A DNA stretch of 64,000 nucleotides from Rosellinia necatrix (Eukaryota; Ascomycota; Sordariomycetes; Xylariales; Xylariaceae): assembly GCA_021209875.1 (NCBI GenBank), contig JAGYVD010000001.1, positions 3,720,001 through 3,784,000 on the forward strand, in the 5' to 3' direction. The notes under the pieces were generated by a model that worked only from the letters and a program-made list of their open reading frames with translations, made no database searches and was not told the origin of the DNA. Both the position numbers and the translations under genes were made by a program. Each line of letters begins with the position of its first letter. Position 1 is the stretch's first letter. This document shows, piece by piece, positions 1 to 11,873 of the stretch.

Positions 1-1627
1 GGTGCACAGCGAAATGAAGTCGCGGTCGTGCGAGACCAGGATGAGCGTCGGCGCGTCGGCCGACTCGCCCAGCGCCGTGAGATACCGCTGCAGCCAGAGG
101 ATGCCCAGCAGGTCGAGGAAGTTGGTCGGCTCGTCGAGAACCAGGATGTCCGTGTCCTGGAGCAGGGCGGACGCCAGCGACGTCCGCATCCGCCACCCGC
201 CCGACAGGCTCGACACCGCCTTTAGCATCGTGGCCTCGGTGAAGCCGAGGCCCGTCAGGAGCCTCTTCGCGCGCGACTCGACCTCGGCCATCCTCGAGGG
301 CTCGATCGAGAGCTGCAGGTCCGCCAGCAGGTCGGCGGCCTCGCTCGTCTCCCGGGCGAGCGTCTCGGCCGAGATATCCTCATCTTTCTGTTCGTATCTG
401 AGACACGCATATCATGGTTAGCCCAGGCCGCTCGATGATTACCGGTAGGTTTCGGGGGAAGGCGGTAAGGTAAGCATGCGTACATGGCGTCGAACTCGGC
501 GACCGCCTTCTCCGTCGCTATCAGCGCTTTTCGCGCCGCCATCCCCCTCGCGCCGCTGCGCAGCTTGGCGTCCTTGGCCTTCAGGAATAGTTCCCTTTGC
601 AGACGCTCGCGGCGGAGCTTGCGCAAGCTCCGTAGCGCGCCGAACGGATTACTGCTCTCGACGCCTCGCGACAGGCCTGGAGCCAACCTTTTAGCCACGC
701 ATCGCATAGTTCATCACTCGTAGAGAATGCGTCGTAGTCAGACGCGAAATAGGGGCTGGTCTTACTGTCTAGCTCTTGCTGCGCTTCATGCCGCGCCGTG
801 GCGCGCTCGATGACCTCTTCTAGCACGCTCCGGTCGCTGATGGATGACGGCTGTGAGGCGGGTTGCGCCGCATCGGCATCCGCGTCCGCGTCCGTGTTAA
901 TGTCTTCGGCGTCAGTCTGTTGTAATATGACGACGCGCGTCTCCTCCGGGACTTTTGATTGCTCGTATTAGTAAGTTTTATACATTCGGCAAGGTGCTCT
1001 CGGAAGTGTCCCTAATCTAGGAGCCCCCCTTTATATCTTCTTAGAGCGAGAAGCGTAATGTTCACTTACTGCCCGGTATTAGCTTCTGAGCGATGGCCTT
1101 GAGTAATGCTGTGTTAAAATAGATTTTGTTAGTCCTGGTCCTTCTTCGTGCTCTGTTTTCGACTTTGTCTGATCTCTCCTCCTTTTGATATGTGCGTGTG
1201 TGCCCCTCAAGCTTCGGTGCTATAGCCGGGCTCACTTACTTGATTTCCCCGATCCATTGCGGCCGATAAGCGCATACCTCCGACCGGCTTTCAGCCGCAG
1301 GGTGGCATTATCCAATATCTCGGTGCCCTCACTGCGGGCTTTGCCCTTGGCTACCTTCTTGCTACCGGCGCTAGCACTGCCCTTAGCTTTCACCGAGGTG
1401 TCTGATCTGACTGTGATATTCAGACCCTCGATATCCAACTTTTGGGTCATAGGTAAATTAGTATAGATCGTTTGGACTTGTAGTTGCATTCCTATAGTTT
1501 ATGGCTATTGTGATAAAGGGAGAGATGAAATGCTCACTTCGCGGTAATCGGGCGTCCCGATGTTGAACCTCGTCTGCTTCGACGTGCACAGGATGGTGGC
1601 GACGCTTTCTGCTTCCATGGACGTCAT
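1..1627 (-). CDS. ABC-F family ATPase, 5' part (3' end beyond window)
   Basis: Cytosolic twin-ATPase ABC-F protein without membrane segments; the family (Gcn20, Arb1, New1 relatives) acts on ribosomes and translation. Six exons fit by phase: 1627-1538, 1438-1240, 1108-1070, 951-766, 676-484 and 397 to the window edge. The Walker A motif GRNGSGKST is split by the intron after exon 2. Downstream are the basic linker LRSGARGMAARKAL, the signature LSGGWRMR, Walker B ILVLDEPTNFLD and the H-loop LVSHDRD of the first cassette. The start gives MTSMEAESVATILC. Exon 4 encodes an alternating Asp/Ala run that lengthens the linker between Walker A and the signature. The second cassette is outside the window. 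Family identity is secure; which ABC-F subfamily is not. Confidence 0.9.
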
Positions 1628-2377
1628 GGCGACGGTTGGTCCAGGGCTGGATTACCTTATCGACGACTGTCTCAATGGACGATGAGTCTGTGTTGATATA
1701 TGAGATCGAGTCAGTTGGGATTTATGTGATAGTGTTGGTGATGATTTGGACGCTACATTAAATAAGATAACTAGTAATTAGATTATGATAGTTAGTTATT
1801 TATATTGTTTGTTATCGTTATTGCCCCCTTTTCTTCCGGCTCCTTCCCCCCCGCCAATTTGAAGATCTGAATCATCCTTCTCGACAAGTGAGCGCCAATT
1901 CTTCCCGCGTCGACGTGCAGTAGTGCGGATGAATCATTCTGACTCCCCAGCCACACGCCCTCGTGATTGGTTGGGGTGAGATGCTAAAGTTACCGTCTCG
2001 GTGCTGAGCCGAATCTCTGACCACGATTAAATGCTCGGCTAGCCGGCCACCTTCCCTCTACCTTCCTTCGGAACATGTCTTTGCGGCGTGTATTCGAGAA
2101 GTGATTGCGGGCTGAAACTTGAACATTTGCAGTGCTTTTATCCTCTCTCTCACTACCTACTTAGGTATTATCTTGGAAAGAAGACTCGACCACTGAGGTT
2201 GTAAGATAGTGCCCAGTGGGAATTGTGAAGGCTCGCTGTAATTACAGGGAAGTTAGTGGAATAGCACCGCTATAGCCTGCCTGGGGCATTAACTCTATCC
2301 GGCTCTTATGTAGGTACTTACTCGAGTAAATGAATGCACTGAGAGTAACTATAAATAGAGTATAAATTCAACTCTGA
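1628..2377. other. Intergenic, no gene seen
   Basis: About 750 bp between the ABC-F start and the end of the lipid-kinase-like gene, both on the minus strand. It should hold the ABC-F promoter. A pyrimidine-rich stretch lies at about 1825-1855 and a CTACCTACTTAGGTA motif at about 2153. No ORF with family features was seen. Confidence 0.6.
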
Positions 2378-3903
2378 TTAATACGATATTGTCTCATCCA
2401 CCAAGACTTCCAAGTGCCGTTTCGTCTCCTTGCGAACAACCATGCATCCGTCGGCGGGAATCTCGACGATCGTGCCGTCGATGCAGACCTTCCTCCACCT
2501 GGCGTCTTGCTCATGTGTCGTGATTCGAAGCTCGCTGATGTTTTTATATCCAACTCTGCCATCACCCTCCCCCCTGACCCTGTCCCCCCTCCGCTGGCCC
2601 TCCCCAGCGCATATCGATGTGCTTCCCCCCGTCGTACGCGGCCATCATGATCTCCATCGTCTTGGCGCCGCCGACCGGCTCGAAATGCACGAGGCGCAGT
2701 TGCCCGTCCAGCGGCCGGCTGGCGGGGGAGATGCAGAACGTCTTCTCGAGATTCGAGACCGGCGTCGCGAGGATGTACGCGTGCCGGTCCCGGTCTAGCC
2801 TCTCGGTGCCGGCGGCCTCCCCCTCCCGCCGCAGGACGGGTCATCTCCACCGTCGCCCGGTACGCGTGGCTCTCCTTCAACAGCTCCTGGGCCACCATCT
2901 GGAACCGCGCGGCGCCGTGCCGGCGATACGCCGGCGTGTCGCTCTCCCACACCAGCTGGCTGTGGAAGCCATAGCTGGCAACCACCACGCCGTAGAGATG
3001 CGTTACGTCCCCTGTTTGCTCTTCAAGACCAGGAGTTGAACCCGCCGTTTCCAGGGAGTCACTGCTGATGGGGGCGGGCTCTTGGACTTCCGAATATGTG
3101 ATTGTGCGTGACCCCTCCGGGAAGACAACCTTAAACGCAGGTAATGGGGCTGCCTTCCCGCGTAGTAAAGTGCGCAGGCCGTGTACCAGGTCCGACGCCG
3201 CCGGGCTCTTCACCGTTTTGTGTAGCGAGCTGAAGAGCGCGTTGCCAGTACCGAGGGGCAGTATGGCGACGAGGGGTAGACTTTGGGGATCTGCTTCATG
3301 GCCAGGGGCGATATCAGCACTGTCCGTCGCCGCTGTGTAGCCGTTTAACATGTCTATTACACCCCCATCGCCACTGAGTAGCACGACGGTGTGTCTGGCA
3401 TTGCTTTCGCCGCGAGCCTGGTCTGCGAGACCCTGAGCGAAATTCTTCACACTTCCTGCGTCTTGGGTGATGAGTAGATGGTAAGAGTCCTGTTGTTCGG
3501 CATCTCCCGGCTCCGACCCCCCCGAGGTAGTAAGGCCAAGCGCCTCGAGCAACGGCGCAAGTACACTATCGTAGAACTGCACGCTTAGTCCCGTGCCTGA
3601 AAGCGTAGACACAATGACATGAACGCTGCGCTGTGGGCCTGGTTGGAGGTGCGCTGGTGGGCCGTTGATCCCGAAGTCTTCGAAGAGGCGTTGCGGGGCA
3701 CTATTCTCATCGTTGCCACCCCCTTCATATGAGGCACGGCATAGCGCGAACGTGGGCTTTCCATCTTGTTCCCCCTGGTTCAACGATATGATCTCGTAGA
3801 TATCCCCTGTCGAGGGCTGCCTCTTCAAGACGCAGATGACCTCCTCTAGACTAGGAACAGGCCGACCATTTTCGGCTTGGTCGGCTAGGTGTTCTACAGC
3901 CAT
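2378..3903 (-). CDS. DAGK/sphingosine-kinase-like lipid kinase, two apparent frameshifts
   Basis: Catalytic domain of the diacylglycerol/long-chain-base kinase superfamily, which phosphorylates lipid hydroxyls with ATP. The middle of the protein shows the nucleotide-binding motif SGDGGVIDMLNG and the following LPLGTGNALFSS, both typical of this fold. Start chosen at ATG 3903 (MAVEHLADQ), since the upstream in-frame codon is TTG. The open frame runs to about 2840, then the recognisable protein (RHAYILATPVSNLEKTF) continues one frame over, and shifts again near 2570 into GYKNISELRITT, ending at TAA 2378. Removing one base at each site gives exactly 508 codons. Both sites lie in C/G homopolymers. 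Either assembly indels or a decaying gene; the otherwise clean frames favour the former. Exact substrate unknown. Confidence 0.8.
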
Positions 3904-4541
3904 CCTGGTTGTCGGCAATTCGTGGGTTTTTTTCTATAGGTCTCGACTTCGAAAACCCGTTCGACTCTAAGGGGGCTATCACTGTCTATATGCAATCATA
4001 GGCGGGGTCGCAACCTTGAGATGGATGCAAACCAACTAAATAGTTTGTGTCTCACGCAAAAGGTGGGGCGTTTCGCATTATCATAGGTATCCCCCCCCCT
4101 TAGCGGGTGATACCACTGATGTCCACGGTTCTTTTACATCTATCATCTTCGCTCAAGGACTCCGTACCGGTGATGGATTTCCTTTGGCCATTTAGCCAGT
4201 TACCATTTACTATACGAAAATACGTCTAGACGAACAAGTCAATTCAAGAAAAATTTTTTTTTCTAAAAAAAAAACAAAAAAAAAGGCGAAACCAAAAATC
4301 ATGACCTAGAATATTGAATAGGCCAAGTGTATCGTTGTTGGACTGGCGTATACTTGAGGCTAAAATAAATAGGTCTAGACGGTGAAGAATACTTTGGCTC
4401 TGTCATCAAAGTATTATCCCACATGATCTATCGACGGGCTTCATTCATTCTGGTCGGGGACTTCGATTTGCATGTCTTCGCGATACGGATAAGAAATAGT
4501 TATCTCTTCATGGCCAACTAGAGAAAACGTTGGACTTGAAG
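3904..4541. other. Intergenic, no gene seen
   Basis: About 640 bp between the lipid-kinase-like start and the HET gene end. It contains a C8 run near 4090 and adjoining T- and A-runs at about 4254-4284. No gene seen. Confidence 0.6.
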
Positions 4542-6599
4542 TTAAACTAATCTAAAGTCCTCAGGTTGCTTGTCTACCCAGAAATCCTCGTCAAAAGATT
4601 GGCGAACAAAAGTCCCAAACATAATATCGCAATAACCCACCAGGACGAAGCCATCACCTTTTCCAGAGGGCCGAATAGCAATCGGGTAACTCGCGCCCTT
4701 AAATACACAGATCAAGTCGTCGGGCATCATCTCAACGTCGACCCTACGGACGCTGAGGATGGTGCCGTCATCGAGTAGCACAAGGGGACGACGGATTTCA
4801 TCCGCGATAATGAAATCTTTACCGAAGGCGTCTGTTGTCTTCACCGTCTCTCGTCTTGGCAACCAGGCGCCGTTACGACTGGAATGACCTTTGAGATTTG
4901 TGTAGGCTCTGAGCATCCCATCCATGCCCCCGCCGCTAAACAGCCGAGACGCTTTCTGGAAGAGGCTTTCTAAGACCTCCTCCAAGGTGACACCCCGAAT
5001 CTGCGACGCTAATTTGAAGATCCGTCCCTCTACATATCTGATGCGATGATGCAGCTCCGGATGTATGCACCCTGTGGTTGGGAGTAGTCGGGGGTCGTAC
5101 CATTCACAGACCGTGTCGCAGATAGGCTCCATGCGTAAGCCTTTCAAGTACAACATTCGCTTGTCGGATGAGACGCTGATAGTTTGCTCACGCTTCAGGT
5201 ACTTGAGGGTGGTTAGGCTTCGAAAATCGGGAACCCATGAGGGTACCCCTTCAAGTGGACGGCGTTCAGTCACAAGTAGTCCAAGGTCTCCGCCGTGCCT
5301 GAGTAAATACGCCGTATAGTGCCAATATACGAGTTCGAAGGGAAGACTATAATCGGGCTTTAGCTCTATGGGCAAATCTTCACCGGCGAAGTAAATCACC
5401 AAGCTTAGCAGCCCATATAGTTGGTCCCGCGGATCTGTGGCTCGTCTATTGAAGCTCGAGGAGAGTAACTCGAGGAGACACTCGGCTGTATTCACCTTAA
5501 AGCTCCCATTACTGAACATAATGTCATACTTCAAGTCTTCTACTAGGGTTATGGCATGGATTCGTGCGAAACCGGGGGTCATGAACAGGACCCTATGGTG
5601 ACGACCAAGCACTTTTAGGAGGCTTATAAGCTCCGTAAAATGGACCCCATGGCGCCCGCTAAAGACCCACGAACTTTCACCCATACTACACTCCTGGAAT
5701 GTCCAAACCCTCTCGAACCACTACGTCACTCGATGGTTAGTTACATATGCCTTTAGAGTTATATTTCGGTCTTTCAAGGGCATGCATGGCTATAGCTTTA
5801 AGAGGAATGCTCGGGCTTATGAACGAAGCATAACAAGTAGAAGACCTCAAGAGGTACTCACTGGCCGCTGGAGAAGTTCAGCTGATGCTTGGAGGACGGC
5901 ACCGTATGTCGCGCCGAATACTTCGCGGAGGATCGGCTCCTGCTCGCCCACCTCCTCCGGGAGCTTCCAACCTGCCCCTAATGAGCCAGCTTTTTCGAAG
6001 AGCAGCCCGACGACGTCGTCTGCGGACGAGCCACCACGTTGAAGAAACCTAACCGGGTCGGCAGGGGATGAGGCATCTCTTCTACTCAGCTTTTCCGATT
6101 TGGCCATGGGTCTATTAATCCCAAGCCAAATCATAACCACATAAGCGGACTGGTAGATCTCCATCATGCGCGGGACTTGATGCGACTTTTCTTTCATATC
6201 CTTTTGGTTTAGACAAATGGCGTCGATCCAGTAATAGTCATTCGGGTGTCCGAGTTCTAGTATTGGTCCGGGCAGTTCCTTTCTGAGCTGCTGCAGAGCT
6301 TCGTGAAGATTGCAAGTAATATTGAACGGTTTGCCTTCTACAAGAATTTCTTCCGTCTCGAATTGGTTGCCCCATACATAGGATAGGGCACGAAAAACTA
6401 GACCTTTCTCCAGTGGCATCTGGTGGAGGCTACATTCCAGGGTCCCGTTGCCCGGGAGAATGGTAAGTAGCCGGATATCATTATCAACGAGTTGGCGGTA
6501 GGGATAAGCTGGCGCCCGGCAGAGATTCGGTGGCACATATTCGTCTTGATAGTCTAGCTCTGGTTGTAGTCCTTGTCTGGGCTCGTCGGCCTGTGCCAT
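4542..6599 (-). CDS. HET-domain (heterokaryon incompatibility) protein
   Basis: Two exons: 6599-5862 and 5720-4542, joined across a 141-bp intron (GTGAGT donor, CTAAC branch, GTAG acceptor), giving 638 aa. HET-domain motifs appear in order: ALSYVWG at residues 71-77, WIDAICLNQ at 123-131, and VWTFQECS just after the splice junction at about residue 251. The family is linked to allorecognition cell death in filamentous ascomycetes, but most members have no assigned incompatibility function. The C-terminal 370 residues show no repeat domain that I recognise. The gene appears intact. Start chosen at the ATG giving MAQADEPRQG, well upstream of the HET core. Confidence 0.9.
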
Positions 6600-8512
6600 T
6601 CCGAAACGCCATGTATTGGTTGATTTGAATGAGATCTGTGTTTTTCGTGATTGGGACTTTGTGATAACCAGGCTAGCTGTTCTAGCCTCACGAGGACGGA
6701 GGCGGAGCGATAATCTAGCTTGCTTAGGCCGTTATGTCATAGGCCGTAGTGTGCCGTCGGGTGAGGCCACCATGAAGGACTGGTCGAGGTCAGTTCACAT
6801 TGATATGTTCGGCGCTCGTCTGCGTTTAGGCAGAGAACGATCATCTTACATAGTGGCCGACAAGCCCCTCCAACTTTTCAGCGTGTGTTCGATTCCTTCA
6901 GCCTATTTTTACCTCTATAATGTATATGCGGTCCAGACGGCCTTAGGTCCACAACATACCTATAACAGTCTCTGGAAACGCTTGGCACACCATACATATC
7001 CCAATTATGTGCATACTGGGTGAGGCAACGCCGGATGTAGCTTTGTCTTACCGCGGATTATCCAGCCAATACATCAAGTAGAATGACGGGGCCGTCTAGT
7101 TAATTTTACTTATATATTTTTGAGTCCCTTTACAGCACTGGACTTTGTAATCGTAACTCACGTTAGGGATCATGCCTAAATTGGGGTTATCACAGGTACC
7201 GTTGCAACACCCTGGGGGATCCGCGTCGAAAACAAGCTCCGGGGTTGCGCAAATGATTGGTAATAGAACCTAATAGATAGCAATGTTTCTCAGAGTATAA
7301 AATTCCATGCATTAGAGGTATACTGTATTACTTCCAAGTTTATCCAGTGTTTTATGCCATGATAGGGAAGCACTGCTACATCAACATGTATCGTAGATAC
7401 TGTCTAGTTAGTACACTGTCGTGTATTGGTGCCTTCTTTCTTTACTATGTATCTGCTGCTATGCTTGCGATTTAAGCTTACACTGGGCACACCTAACAGC
7501 GCCTCAGAAACCACCCATGAGACGCCAAGTTGCAGTTAATAGCTTAAAATAGCCGTTTGCAGCTGAATGTCGCTATTAGCTGTACAAAAGGTTCCGATTG
7601 CTAATGTATGAGCAGAGTCGCATAATCACACTGATAATTGATAAGTATAGTCACTCCCAAAAGTCAATATGCCTAAACTTGGTACCCTAGCACCAGGGCT
7701 TGCCTACAAGTAGAATTCCCCGCCCACATAAGGTACCTAAGTTGGGTATACGAAAGTCTCATCATTCGCTTCATACATATTGCTTTTGCAAGAGCTAGGG
7801 GAATGGCACCTACTTGGATGGATATGAAAAGTAGCTTTGTTGGGAAGACCTTCCATTTGATGGACTCAAACATTTATATACAATGTTGCAACTTGAGATG
7901 CCAAGGGATAGGGGATGTTGTCTGGATGGTGTATAGACCGACATATGACTACACCACACTTACCCAAATAATATACCTAGCCGGCTTAGGTGATGAATTA
8001 TACCCTCGTAGTGAAGTGATAAAGGCGTTTGTGAAGATGGGGATGTCCAGAAGAAAGACAACAAGTTTAATATTGGTAAAACATAGGAAAAGCATGTTTA
8101 AAACATGAGATAAAGTAGGAACTAGTATACTTGTTATGTTGCTTCACAGAGGTGTTACTTTTGGTCAGGCATACTTCTCGAACCTAGTTACATACGCTAC
8201 TGCGTAGGTCCGACCTCCGAATTTCCTATTTCCTATGCTTGACTCGACCCACGGTGATAATGCAAGTAGATACCCCCCTACCCACATGCCCATTAATATA
8301 CCACCTAGGCTGGATTAGCCAAGCCTGCAGGATTTTGGATGTTGGAGGGGTTACGTAGAGCGAAACAGCGCGAGTTTATTTGAAGTATGCTGTGACTTGC
8401 TTTAGGAGCCATTCCATTTTTACGGCTATTATTTCTTCTTGATTATCAACACTGTTATTTAGAGTCGAAATTAGTGCACTATCTCCCGCTCGTCGTATCT
8501 GTATCTCAAGCC
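6600..8512. other. Long intergenic, no supported gene
   Basis: About 1.9 kb between divergent genes (HET on minus, CCDC124-like on plus), so it should carry both promoters. A+T content is moderately raised at 7,080-8,170. Short open frames here (for example 6616-7023 and 7803-8108) lack motifs, splice-consistent extension or family resemblance. Confidence 0.55.
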
Positions 8513-9339
8513 ATGGCCGGAAAGAAAGTGGGCGAGGGCAGCAAGAAAGCTGCCGGCCAGGCCCGAAAGGCCGATGCCGCTGCCGCCAAAGCCGCCGCCG
8601 AGGACGCAAAGAAGGCAGCCGCTGAAGCTTCCGAGTGGAAGAAAGGGGCAAAGGACGATTCGAAAAGGTACGTTATATGCTTCCAAGCGCTGAATAAGTC
8701 GGCGGGGGCATATATTCTGGCATGGTTACGAAGGACCATCCCAGCGGCCTCCTTGTCTTGAACTCGGGTTACATGGCCATCAAAATAGCTAACGCCTGTT
8801 CCTCTAGAGAATTAGAAGCCTCTAAAAAGGCCGAACTAGCACGAAAAAAGGCCGAACGAGATGCACTCCTTGCTGAAGACGAAAAGAATACCCCCGGCCG
8901 TGCGGCACCCAAGAACTCGAAAACGGCCGAAAAGAAAACCAGAACGGGACTGGATGCAGCCCTTGGGGCGCTCAGCCTAAATGACAACAAAAAACTACCG
9001 GAGCTAGGTGCTCATAATAATATTGATGACGCCTACGATGTGCTCGCAGACGTCGAGTCTCCTGGGCAAGTAAAGGTTGACAGGCACCCTGAAAGGAGAC
9101 AAGTCGTGTATCAAGCTTTCAAGGACCAGCGGATGGCAGAGATGCGAGACGAAGGAGTCAAACTCAAACTCAGCCAGCGAATCGAGCGAATCGACCGAGA
9201 GTGGAAGAACCACCCCGATAACCCAAGGAGTGACAAGTACACTGGACTCCGCATTGCGTATAATGCAACTAAGGAAGAAGTATTGGAGGCAACAAAAGCG
9301 GAAAAAGCGAAGAAGGAAGCGAGACTAGCGATGCATTGA
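8513..9339 (+). CDS. CCDC124/Lso2-like ribosome-associated coiled-coil protein
   Basis: Two exons: 8513-8667 and 8808-9339, with a 140-bp intron (AG/GTACGT to CTCTAG), encode 228 aa. The N-terminal 100 residues are a highly charged Lys/Ala/Glu helix beginning MAGKKVGEG, as in CCDC124. The C-terminal half carries the conserved block with RMAEMRDEGVKLKLSQR and DREWKNHPDNPR. CCDC124 and yeast Lso2 bind idle ribosomes and support recovery from starvation; that role is taken from the family. The start ATG sits in GCCATGGCC, a strong context, and the upstream frame is closed. Identification rests on overall pattern and the C-terminal block. Confidence 0.85.
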
Positions 9340-10392
9340 GGTAATAGGATACTGATTTTCATTAATATTCTATATTAATCGTCGACAACCCAGACCGCGC
9401 GTTTTGGAGCACGCCCAGATACAGGCGTCCAAGAGGAAGAGAAAACTAGCGATCCTTGGCGATAGCAACCTACTGCCACATCGTAATACTCCTTGATGAC
9501 CACGCAGCGCTTGACGCGGACTTTTTATTTCTTATTTGCTTATAAGAACCTCGAAGCGCTTGAGTTAGAGTATGGAACTCGGCGATTGGAAAGATATCTG
9601 GACAGTTGGATATTGGATACTGGAGTTATTTCTTGGTGGCAGCCTAGACGCAACCTAGACGCAACCTAGATAATTTCAAAGGCTATATGAAGAAAGGGGA
9701 GCATGTATAACGCTGCCCCCTATCTTGTTGGAAAGGTGGTTGGCATTTGATTGATACGGCTGGGGGCATTGGTGAGGGAAGATAAATGTCAAGAAGATGT
9801 GGTATGAAAACAAAAGGCTTGAGAAGTTGAAACTGAATACAATGGGTTGGATTAGAATTGTACGTCTAGGTCCCGAGCAGGGCAACGTGACCGAACAGCA
9901 TTTTCCTTCAACTAGGAATGTAGTCTCGTGATGTGAGACAAACAGGGTACTTTGTACCAGAAATGCGGTTTAGATGGACAGCCGGGGTTAGAGCGGGCTC
10001 AAGTTCGGCAACCCTCGGCTTGGAAGGACATTTTTTTTAGGGGCGGGTTTTTCGCAGTGGATATGACGTCCATTGCCGGCTTATCATTCCCGCGATACTT
10101 AGTCAATTGAGTTAATTGGCTTTTGGACCCCGGATCTGCACTCTTCCCCGTCCATCGTCCATCTCTCCTCCATTTATCCGATACCCTCGGCCTCTCTTGA
10201 CCGATCGCGAACCGCTACCGACATACCAACATAACCCGACGCCTGATTAGTCTTTTTTTCTTCTTTTTTTTTTCTTTTTTCTTCTTTTTCTTTTTTTGCT
10301 TCTTTTGCATGGGAATTTAGACCGCATACGACGACGACGACGACTCGTTTGTTTGGTTGTGCAGCAAGACTCAGCGAGTCGGTGGCGCAGGA
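9340..10392. other. Intergenic with LEU5-like promoter
   Basis: About 1.05 kb between two plus-strand genes. An 11-bp unit CCTAGACGCAA is repeated just over twice at about 9643-9670. The distal part has the pyrimidine-rich promoter listed separately and a short ACG microsatellite at about 10,328-10,343. No gene seen. Confidence 0.6.
10251..10312 (+). promoter_or_regulatory. Pyrimidine (CT)-rich promoter tract
   Basis: A nearly pure T/C tract of about 60 bp lies 80-140 bp upstream of the carrier ATG at 10393. Such tracts are common just upstream of transcription starts in filamentous fungi. The transcription start itself cannot be read from sequence. Confidence 0.5.
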
Positions 10393-11873
10393 ATGCCATC
10401 GGCTCTCACGGACCATGCCTCGACCGCCGAGATGCCCACCCAGCGAGAAGGAAGCGCCGAGGCCCTGGTTGGCCGGATGGACGGGGTCATGAAGAGGGCG
10501 AGCACCGCCATCACGACCGTCACAGCGACAGCCACCACCACCTCCGCGACTACCACCTCCGCGACTACCACCTCCACCACCACCACCGCCGCGGCGACCG
10601 ACAAGAATTCGAGCCCACACCCCTCTGCCCCCGCCGTCGCCGAGCGCGCGGTAACAACCGAGACGGCGGCGGCGGCGGAGGGCAAGAAGAAGCCCAACAA
10701 GCACAGCATGGACTACATGGTGCGGTCCTTCGTGGCCGGCGGGCTTGCGGGATGCGCGGTACGTACGAGACCATCCCATCGCGCCTTGTGGTAGCGAGAA
10801 ACCCAGGGAATTGGAAAAATGAATATCCAGAGGTCGCAGACCCCGACTGGAAACAACGCAAGTTGCTAACGCATCCTCCCCTTCCCCCTTTCCCCGCTGT
10901 ACAGGCCAAGACGACCGTGGCGCCCCTCGACCGGGTCAAGATCCTCTTCCAGACGAGCAACCCGCAGTTCGCGAAATACTCGGGGTCCTGGGCCGGCCTG
11001 GGCCGGGCGCTGGGCGACATCCACGCCCAGCACGGCGTCGTGGGCCTGTTCCGGGGCCACTCGGCCACCCTGCTGAAGATCTACCCGTACGCCGCCATCA
11101 AGTTCGTCGCGTACGAGCAGTACCGCGCCGTCATCATCGGCGCGCGCCACCAGGAGACCTGGTTCCGCCGCTTCGCCGCCGGCGCCCTCGCCGGCGTCAC
11201 CTCCGTCCTCTTCACCTACCCGCTCGAGGTCATCCGCGTGCGCCTCGCCTTCGAGACCGGCGTCCGCAGCTCCTCCCTCGTCGACATCTGCCGTAAGATC
11301 TACTACGAGCATCCGCTTCCCAAATCGCCCCCTGCCCCTGCCCCCGCCCCCGCCCCCGCTACCACCACGGCGGCGGCGGCGGCAGTGGCGACGACGGTGC
11401 GGGCCGTGGCGCCGCGCTCCGGTATCATCAACTTCTATCGGGGCTTCTCGACCACCATGCTCGGCATGGTGCCGTACGCCGGCATGTCCTTCCTGACGCA
11501 CGACACCATCGGCGACGTCTTCCGGTCGCCCCTGCTGCGTGGGCGCGCGACGCTCCCGCGGCCCGCCAACGCGCCCGCCGACAAGCCGGCGCCGCTGCGC
11601 GCCTGGGCCGAGCTCGCCGCCGGCGGCATCTCCGGCGCCGTCTCCCAGACCATGTCGTACCCGCTCGAGGTCATCCGCCGCCGCATGCAGGTCGCCGGCG
11701 CCGTCGGCGACGGCCACCGCCTCCGCATCGCCGAGACCGCCGGCATGATCCTCCGCGAGCGCGGCCCCCGCGGCTTCTTCGTCGGCCTCACCATCGGCTA
11801 CGTCAAGATCGTCCCCATGGCTGCCGTCAGCTTCTACACCTACGAGCGCACCAAGACCATGCTGGGCATATAG
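10393..11873 (+). CDS. LEU5: LEU5/SLC25A16-type mitochondrial carrier (coenzyme A transport)
   Basis: Mitochondrial inner-membrane carrier with three carrier repeats. Signature motifs are PLDRVKILF, PLEVIRVRL and PLEVIRRRM, one per repeat. Flanking segments such as RSFVAGGLAGCA, FRGHSATLLKIYPYAAIKF and FVGLTIGYVKIVPMAAVSF match the LEU5 group, which supports CoA accumulation in mitochondria. Exons 10393-10758 and 10905-11873 join in phase 0 across a 146-bp intron, giving 444 aa. ATG 10393 is used because the earlier in-frame codon at 10357 is TTG. Two low-complexity additions are unusual: an N-terminal Thr/Ala-rich stretch of about 40 residues, and a Pro-Ala/Ala-rich insert in repeat 2 (about 11,325-11,395). 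Confidence 0.9.

Noticed and set aside
6616..7023. 135-codon frame upstream of the HET gene
   Set aside because: Lies in the HET promoter region, no motif, non-ATG start; likely chance.
7803..8108. 101-codon plus-strand frame
   Set aside because: A+T-rich intergenic, no resemblance to any family and no conserved start context.
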